From: CAZNGF01 sp964572855
GTDB taxonomy: Bacteria > Bipolaricaulota > Bipolaricaulia > RBG-16-55-9 > JAJCYT01
Assembly (NCBI GenBank): GCA_964572855.1
Contig: CAZNGF010000038.1
Location: 1-27,268, forward strand
Direction: 5' to 3'
DNA: 27,268 bases
The position numbers and the translations under genes were made by a program. The notes below the pieces were generated by a model, which was given only the letters and a program-made list of their open reading frames with translations, ran no database searches and had not been told where the DNA came from. Below are positions 24,628 to 27,268 of the stretch, one piece after another. The stretch's first letter is position 1. Every line of letters starts with the position of its first letter.

Positions 24628-25044
24628 ATGCACGCCTACATCGCCGGACCGCTGTTCAACGAGGGGGAGCGCTGGTTCAACGAGCAGGTGGACGCGCTCG
24701 CGCGAGACATGGGCCTGACGACCTACCTGCCGCAGCGCGACGCCGGCATCCTGAAGTCGAGCGAGGACGTCGCGCGCGTTTTCCGCGCGGACCTGGAGGA
24801 ATTGGAGCGGGCCGACGTCGTGATCGCCACGCTCAACGGCCTGGGCGTCGACGACGGCACGGCCTGGGAGCTGGGCTACGCCCACGCCAAGGGCACGCCC
24901 TGCCTGGGGCTGTTCAGCGACGAACGGGTCCACGCCCGCGCCGTCGAGCTGAACCCCATGCTCTCGGAGTCGCTGGACGCGCTGGCCGGGTCGCTGGAGG
25001 AGCTGAGGGAGGCGCTGGGGCGGGTGTTGGCGTCAATAAGTTGA
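24628..25044 (+). CDS. nucleoside 2-deoxyribosyltransferase-like protein
   Basis: 138 aa. It matches the small nucleoside 2-deoxyribosyltransferase fold: HAYIAGPLFNEGERWF at the N-terminus, DVVIATLNGLGVDDGTAWELGYAHAKG at 63–89 with the probable catalytic Glu81 after D75/D76, and LNPML near 108–112. Enzymes of this family exchange or hydrolyse bases of deoxynucleosides in nucleotide salvage; some relatives hydrolyse hydroxymethyl-dCMP. Which activity applies is not visible. It is monocistronic and divergent from the RHH–PIN pair, and seems to lack a leader. Downstream lies a decayed region. Confidence 0.85.
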   Translation: MHAYIAGPLFNEGERWFNEQVDALARDMGLTTYLPQRDAGILKSSEDVARVFRADLEELERADVVIATLNGLGVDDGTAWELGYAHAKGTPCLGLFSDERVHARAVELNPMLSESLDALAGSLEELREALGRVLASIS

Positions 25045-25146
25045 TATGGGGCCTGCTGTCCCCATGGGCACTAAGTATGCAACGCATCGAGAAACGCTTC
25101 TACGGTGAGCTTTGCTTTCATGTGCCTTCCCCCTCCGCGTTGTCCT

Positions 25147-25257
25147 CCTGTCCCGCAGCTTCTTGGCGCCCCGAGACCGCGGGTCGTTGGCAAGCTGTTT
25201 GGTTCGTGCGCCGATTCTGCGCGCCACGTCCGCAGGGAGCCACTTGAGTTCCCGCTC
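25147..25257 (-). pseudogene. RelE/ParE-like toxin remnant
   Basis: About 37 codons in one minus-strand frame read RELKWLPADVARRI...RTKQLANDPRSRGAKKLRD, which resembles the N-terminal half of RelE/ParE-family toxins (helix pair followed by dPR..gakkLrg). The conserved C-terminal beta-sheet half is missing. The piece is joined at exactly 25257 to a duplicated fragment of the YhcG nuclease gene, so it is debris, not a working toxin. A little further on (25121–25071) a 16-codon reading with a strong ribosome site (MKAKLTVEAF...) is probably another broken gene start. The identification rests on motif resemblance only. Confidence 0.4.
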
Positions 25258-25305
25258 TGCTGCACAATTTCGGAATCCGTGTAGGCTTCGACAAAAGCGT
25301 GCATG
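25257..25305 (-). pseudogene. duplicated fragment of the yhcG-like nuclease gene
   Basis: These 49 bases match 26388–26436 inside the intact YhcG-like gene at 46 of 49 positions (constant offset 1131). On the minus strand they encode MHAFVEAYTDSEIVQQ, against MRAFAEAYPDSEIVQQ in the intact protein. The match stops abruptly at 25257, where a RelE-like reading begins. This indicates a partial duplication or a second, now deleted, YhcG-like gene. Confidence 0.8.
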
Positions 25306-25342
25306 CATTTTCCGCGTCGTAGCATTTTCAAAGCCTCCTGTT

Positions 25343-25657
25343 TCATTCGTCCACAAACGATTGGAACGCCTCGACCCGCTCGCGCTTGGTCCTGTGCAGC
25401 TCGGTCATCTGCTCGGCCAGGAATGCCAAAAGGTCGTGGACGACGTCGGAGCGTTCCAACGGATTGCCCTCGGCATCGAAGCCGGAGGGATCGCCCTCGC
25501 CCAGGCCCCAGGACTGCGCCTGTTCCAGCGTCAGGAACCCCTTTTGGGACGCCGCCTTCACCGAGATGGACTGGGTGAAGGCGGCGAAGTGGCCCTCGTC
25601 GTCCTTGGGCAAGAGCGCATCGAGCCGTTCCAGGAGCTTTTCTGCGGCGTTATTCAT
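25343..25657 (-). CDS. hypothetical protein downstream of the YhcG-like nuclease
   Basis: 104 aa, acidic, no membrane segment or signal. The first 45 residues are mixed helical (LLERLDALLPKDDEG...); the last 40 (DVVHDLLAFLAEQMTELHRTKRERVEAFQSFVDE in parts) look like a long helix pair. The tail is reminiscent of helical regions at the ends of Eco57I/type I-like restriction methylases, which is a weak resemblance. The ATG overlaps the nuclease stop by 8 nt (ATGAATAA), so it is translationally coupled and probably works with the nuclease. It may be a cut-down fragment of a larger protein. Function unknown. Confidence 0.65.
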   Translation of the reverse strand: MNNAAEKLLERLDALLPKDDEGHFAAFTQSISVKAASQKGFLTLEQAQSWGLGEGDPSGFDAEGNPLERSDVVHDLLAFLAEQMTELHRTKRERVEAFQSFVDE

Positions 25658-26696
25658 CGGGGTTTTCCTCCTCGACCCCTTCCAGTTCGGCCTCCAGTTG
25701 CTCGGGTGTGGGCAGGTCGGCTTCGAGGTCGTGTGGCAGTTCCTTCAGCAGTTGATACGTGGCCACGCCAAGCGGGCGCGTGAGTTCGCGCAGGGCGTAT
25801 TCGACGATGATCTGGTTGCGGTCCTTGCAGAGCAGCAGGCCGATGGTGGGGTGGTCGGCATCGTGGCGCAGTTGGTCGTCGACCGCCGAGAGGTAGAAGT
25901 TCATCTTGCCGGCGAACTCCGGTTTGAACGACTCGACCTTGAGGTCGATGGCGACGAAGCAGCGCAGATGCAGGTGGTAGAACAACAGGTCGAGGTAATA
26001 GTCCTGCCCGCCCACTTCCAAATGATACTGACTCCCCACGAACGCAAAGCCCTTGCCCAGTTCGAGCAGGAATTCCTTCAAATGATCGAGCAGCTTCCGC
26101 TCCAGCTCGCGTTCGGCGATGTCGGGACCGATGCCCAGGAAATCGAACGCATAGGGGTCTTTGAGGAGCTGGCCGGCCAAGTCCGAATGCGGCGCCGGGA
26201 GGGTCCGCTCGAAGTTCGTAAGAGCTTTCCCCTGGCGGCTGAAGAGGTCGGATTCGATCTGGTGGACGAGCACGGCGCGGGACCAGCCGTGCTCGACCGT
26301 TTGCTGGGCGTACCAGAGGCGTTGGGTGGGGTCCTTGACTTTGTCCAACAGAACGCAGTTGTGGAACCAGGGGATTTGTGCAGCAGCCTGCTGCACAATT
26401 TCGGAATCCGGGTAGGCTTCGGCAAAAGCGCGCATGTACTTCAGGTTGCGCGCCGAGAACCCCTGGGTGTCGGGGAACGCCTGGCGCAGGTCGGCGGCTA
26501 GGCGGTCGATCACCTTGGTACCCCATCCCTCCTGGGCTTGACTATGCAGGATTTGCCGGCCGATTTCCCAGTAGAGCGAGATGAGCTCGCGGTTGACCGA
26601 AAGCGCCGCTTTGACCTGGGCCTGTCGGATGCGGCCCTTGATCTCGTCGAGCACCTCCGGGTAGTTGGCGGGGAGCTTGGCGCGATCCTTGGTCAT
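25650..26696 (-). CDS. YhcG/DUF1016-family PDDEXK nuclease
   Basis: 348 aa, full length. The N-terminal DUF1016 domain has SVNRELISLYWEIGRQIL (33–50), SARNLKYMRAFAEAYPD (81–97) and the central HNCVLLDKVKDPTQRLWYAQQTVEHGWSR, whose pattern is typical of the family. The C-terminal PDDEXK domain has D236 in YYLDLLFYH and the D251–K253 motif in VAIDLKVESFKPE, so the nuclease core looks intact. Members are predicted DNA nucleases, often next to restriction or toxin–antitoxin genes; the biological role is not settled. ATG 26696 is favoured (AAAGGG 5 nt upstream), 2 nt after hicA; GTG 26702 would overlap the hicA stop. It is the third gene of a hicB–hicA–nuclease–ORF104 unit. Confidence 0.9.
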   Translation of the reverse strand: MTKDRAKLPANYPEVLDEIKGRIRQAQVKAALSVNRELISLYWEIGRQILHSQAQEGWGTKVIDRLAADLRQAFPDTQGFSARNLKYMRAFAEAYPDSEIVQQAAAQIPWFHNCVLLDKVKDPTQRLWYAQQTVEHGWSRAVLVHQIESDLFSRQGKALTNFERTLPAPHSDLAGQLLKDPYAFDFLGIGPDIAERELERKLLDHLKEFLLELGKGFAFVGSQYHLEVGGQDYYLDLLFYHLHLRCFVAIDLKVESFKPEFAGKMNFYLSAVDDQLRHDADHPTIGLLLCKDRNQIIVEYALRELTRPLGVATYQLLKELPHDLEADLPTPEQLEAELEGVEEENPDE

Positions 26697-26698
26697 GG

Positions 26699-26947
26699 TC
26701 ACCCTTTGAACAACGCTTCCATCAATGCTTGCTTTTCCAGCTCCAGATAAGTGGCTACCTCATTGACGATGTTGTTGAGGGTACCGACTTTGAGCGCCTT
26801 GTGCCGAGGGATGCTGACATGGTGTTCGGCCCCTTTGAGTGTCGAGGTGAGTCGCAGGTGGCTACCCGTCTGACGCGTGAGACGATACTCATAGCGCTCA
26901 AGGAGTTTGGCCAGCTCCTCTCCCCCCAGGTCCCGCGGCACTTTCAT
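26699..26947 (-). CDS. hicA: HicA-family toxin
   Basis: 82 aa, a double-stranded-RNA-binding-like fold with the family core LTRQTGSHLRLTS (23–35). The His of GSH is the predicted catalytic residue of HicA mRNA interferases. IPRHKALKVGTLNNIV follows, another standard HicA block. A C-terminal extension, NEVATYLELEKQALMEALFKG, adds about 20 residues. The ATG overlaps the hicB stop in ATGA. Antitoxin-first order, as here, occurs in a minority of hic loci. Confidence 0.92.
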   Translation of the reverse strand: MKVPRDLGGEELAKLLERYEYRLTRQTGSHLRLTSTLKGAEHHVSIPRHKALKVGTLNNIVNEVATYLELEKQALMEALFKG

Positions 26948-27180
26948 GCGGGAATGACCTCGTCTTTCACCAAATGCAACCGAATGAGCGCAGGCCGGGC
27001 CTCCTCTTCGAAATGGCAGCGGACGGCATCCTGGGCCATCTGCTTGAGCTGTTCGAAGGTGTCCGCCTCGGTGAAGATGGCATGTCCTAGGGCGCGAGCC
27101 TCGTAGCCGCCTTCCGGGGATTCCTCCACCAGGAAGATGATTTCACCTGTCTTCACGGCATCTCGTTGGGAATTTGCCAT
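26944..27180 (-). CDS. hicB: HicB-like antitoxin
   Basis: 78 aa. GEIIFLVEESPEGGYEARALG is the partly degraded-RNase-H-like HicB core (12–32), followed by DTFEQLKQMAQDAVRCHFEEE and IRLHLVKDEVI. Proteins with this exact style are often mis-annotated as 2-oxoisovalerate dehydrogenase subunits. There is no C-terminal DNA-binding domain, so self-regulation must work differently or be absent. ATG 27180 is preferred over an upstream in-frame start at 27213: AAGGAGGT lies 7 nt before it, and the longer form would translate part of the palindromic repeat. First gene of the four-gene unit. Confidence 0.88.
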   Translation of the reverse strand: MANSQRDAVKTGEIIFLVEESPEGGYEARALGHAIFTEADTFEQLKQMAQDAVRCHFEEEARPALIRLHLVKDEVIPA

Positions 27181-27201
27181 GGGTTCAACCTCCTTCCTCC
27201 C

Positions 27202-27229
27202 GTAGGGGCGCATCGCCGTGCGCCCCTAC
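27202..27229. repeat. GTAGGGG palindromic repeat upstream of hicB
   Basis: GTAGGGGCGCA (27202–27212) and TGCGCCCCTAC (27219–27229) form a perfect 11-bp stem around TCGCCG. It shares the GTAGGGGCGC end with copies A and C, but is symmetrical and has a different loop. It lies in the leader or promoter of the hicB operon, about 21 nt before its ATG. The remaining 39 bases of the window show nothing definite. Confidence 0.85.
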
Positions 27230-27268
27230 AGGAGGATTCGATTTGATGATCACGATGCCATGCAGGTG

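Noticed and set aside
25112..25783. 223-codon plus-strand open frame across the debris region and ORF104
   Set aside because: Spans several unrelated minus-strand features and shows no family resemblance or ribosome site.
27181..27213. Longer HicB starting at 27213
   Set aside because: The extra 11 residues come from the palindromic repeat and the ribosome site; ATG 27180 has an ideal Shine-Dalgarno.

Overview
The window is GC-rich (roughly two thirds G+C by eye) bacterial chromosomal DNA. It carries about 31 real genes, tightly packed in operons with frequent 1–8 nt overlaps and many GTG/TTG starts. The gene content suggests a Chloroflexota-like bacterium: a compact primary sigma factor, a tandem pair of glycolipid-type GT4 enzymes, a YqeB/XdhC/MocA molybdenum-hydroxylase maturation set, a HicB variant common in Chloroflexi and cyanobacteria, and short GTAGGGG palindromic repeats between genes. 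That placement is an inference; there is no rRNA or other direct taxonomic marker.

Left part (1–10073). A consensus sigma70-type promoter and a structured leader that resembles the molybdenum-cofactor (Moco) riboswitch precede modABC, a molybdate ABC importer. A 70-codon gene of unknown function follows. On the minus strand lies gap–comF–metallo-hydrolase–dnaG–rpoD, a tightly coupled housekeeping operon of glycolysis, a ComF-like phosphoribosyltransferase, primase and primary sigma factor. Next is an orphan GAF–GGDEF diguanylate cyclase with its own promoter.

Centre (10074–20304). A minus-strand operon hflK–hflC–mocA–xdhC–yqeB joins SPFH membrane proteins to the maturation genes of (possibly selenium-dependent) molybdenum hydroxylases. 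With the mod operon it makes molybdenum a theme of the window, although no molybdenum enzyme is encoded here. Divergently, a plus-strand operon encodes a GT2, two paralogous GT4 enzymes, an alkaline-phosphatase-superfamily hydrolase and an eight-or-so-helix UPF0104/LPG-synthase-TM protein. It is probably a glycolipid or cell-surface glycan pathway.

Right part (20305–27268). tkt–tal (non-oxidative pentose phosphate pathway) converge on the glycosyl operon. An accessory zone follows: a RHH–PIN (VapBC-type) toxin–antitoxin pair, a possibly leaderless nucleoside deoxyribosyltransferase-like gene, a patch of gene debris (RelE-like remnant joined to a duplicated fragment of the YhcG nuclease gene), and a four-gene overlapping unit hicB–hicA–yhcG–ORF104.

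Short palindromic repeats with GTAGGG ends occur at the window start, twice near 10 kb, between tkt and tal, and upstream of hicB. Two copies near 10 kb are inverted relative to each other and show compensatory stem changes. I saw no rRNA, tRNA, CRISPR array or insertion sequence.
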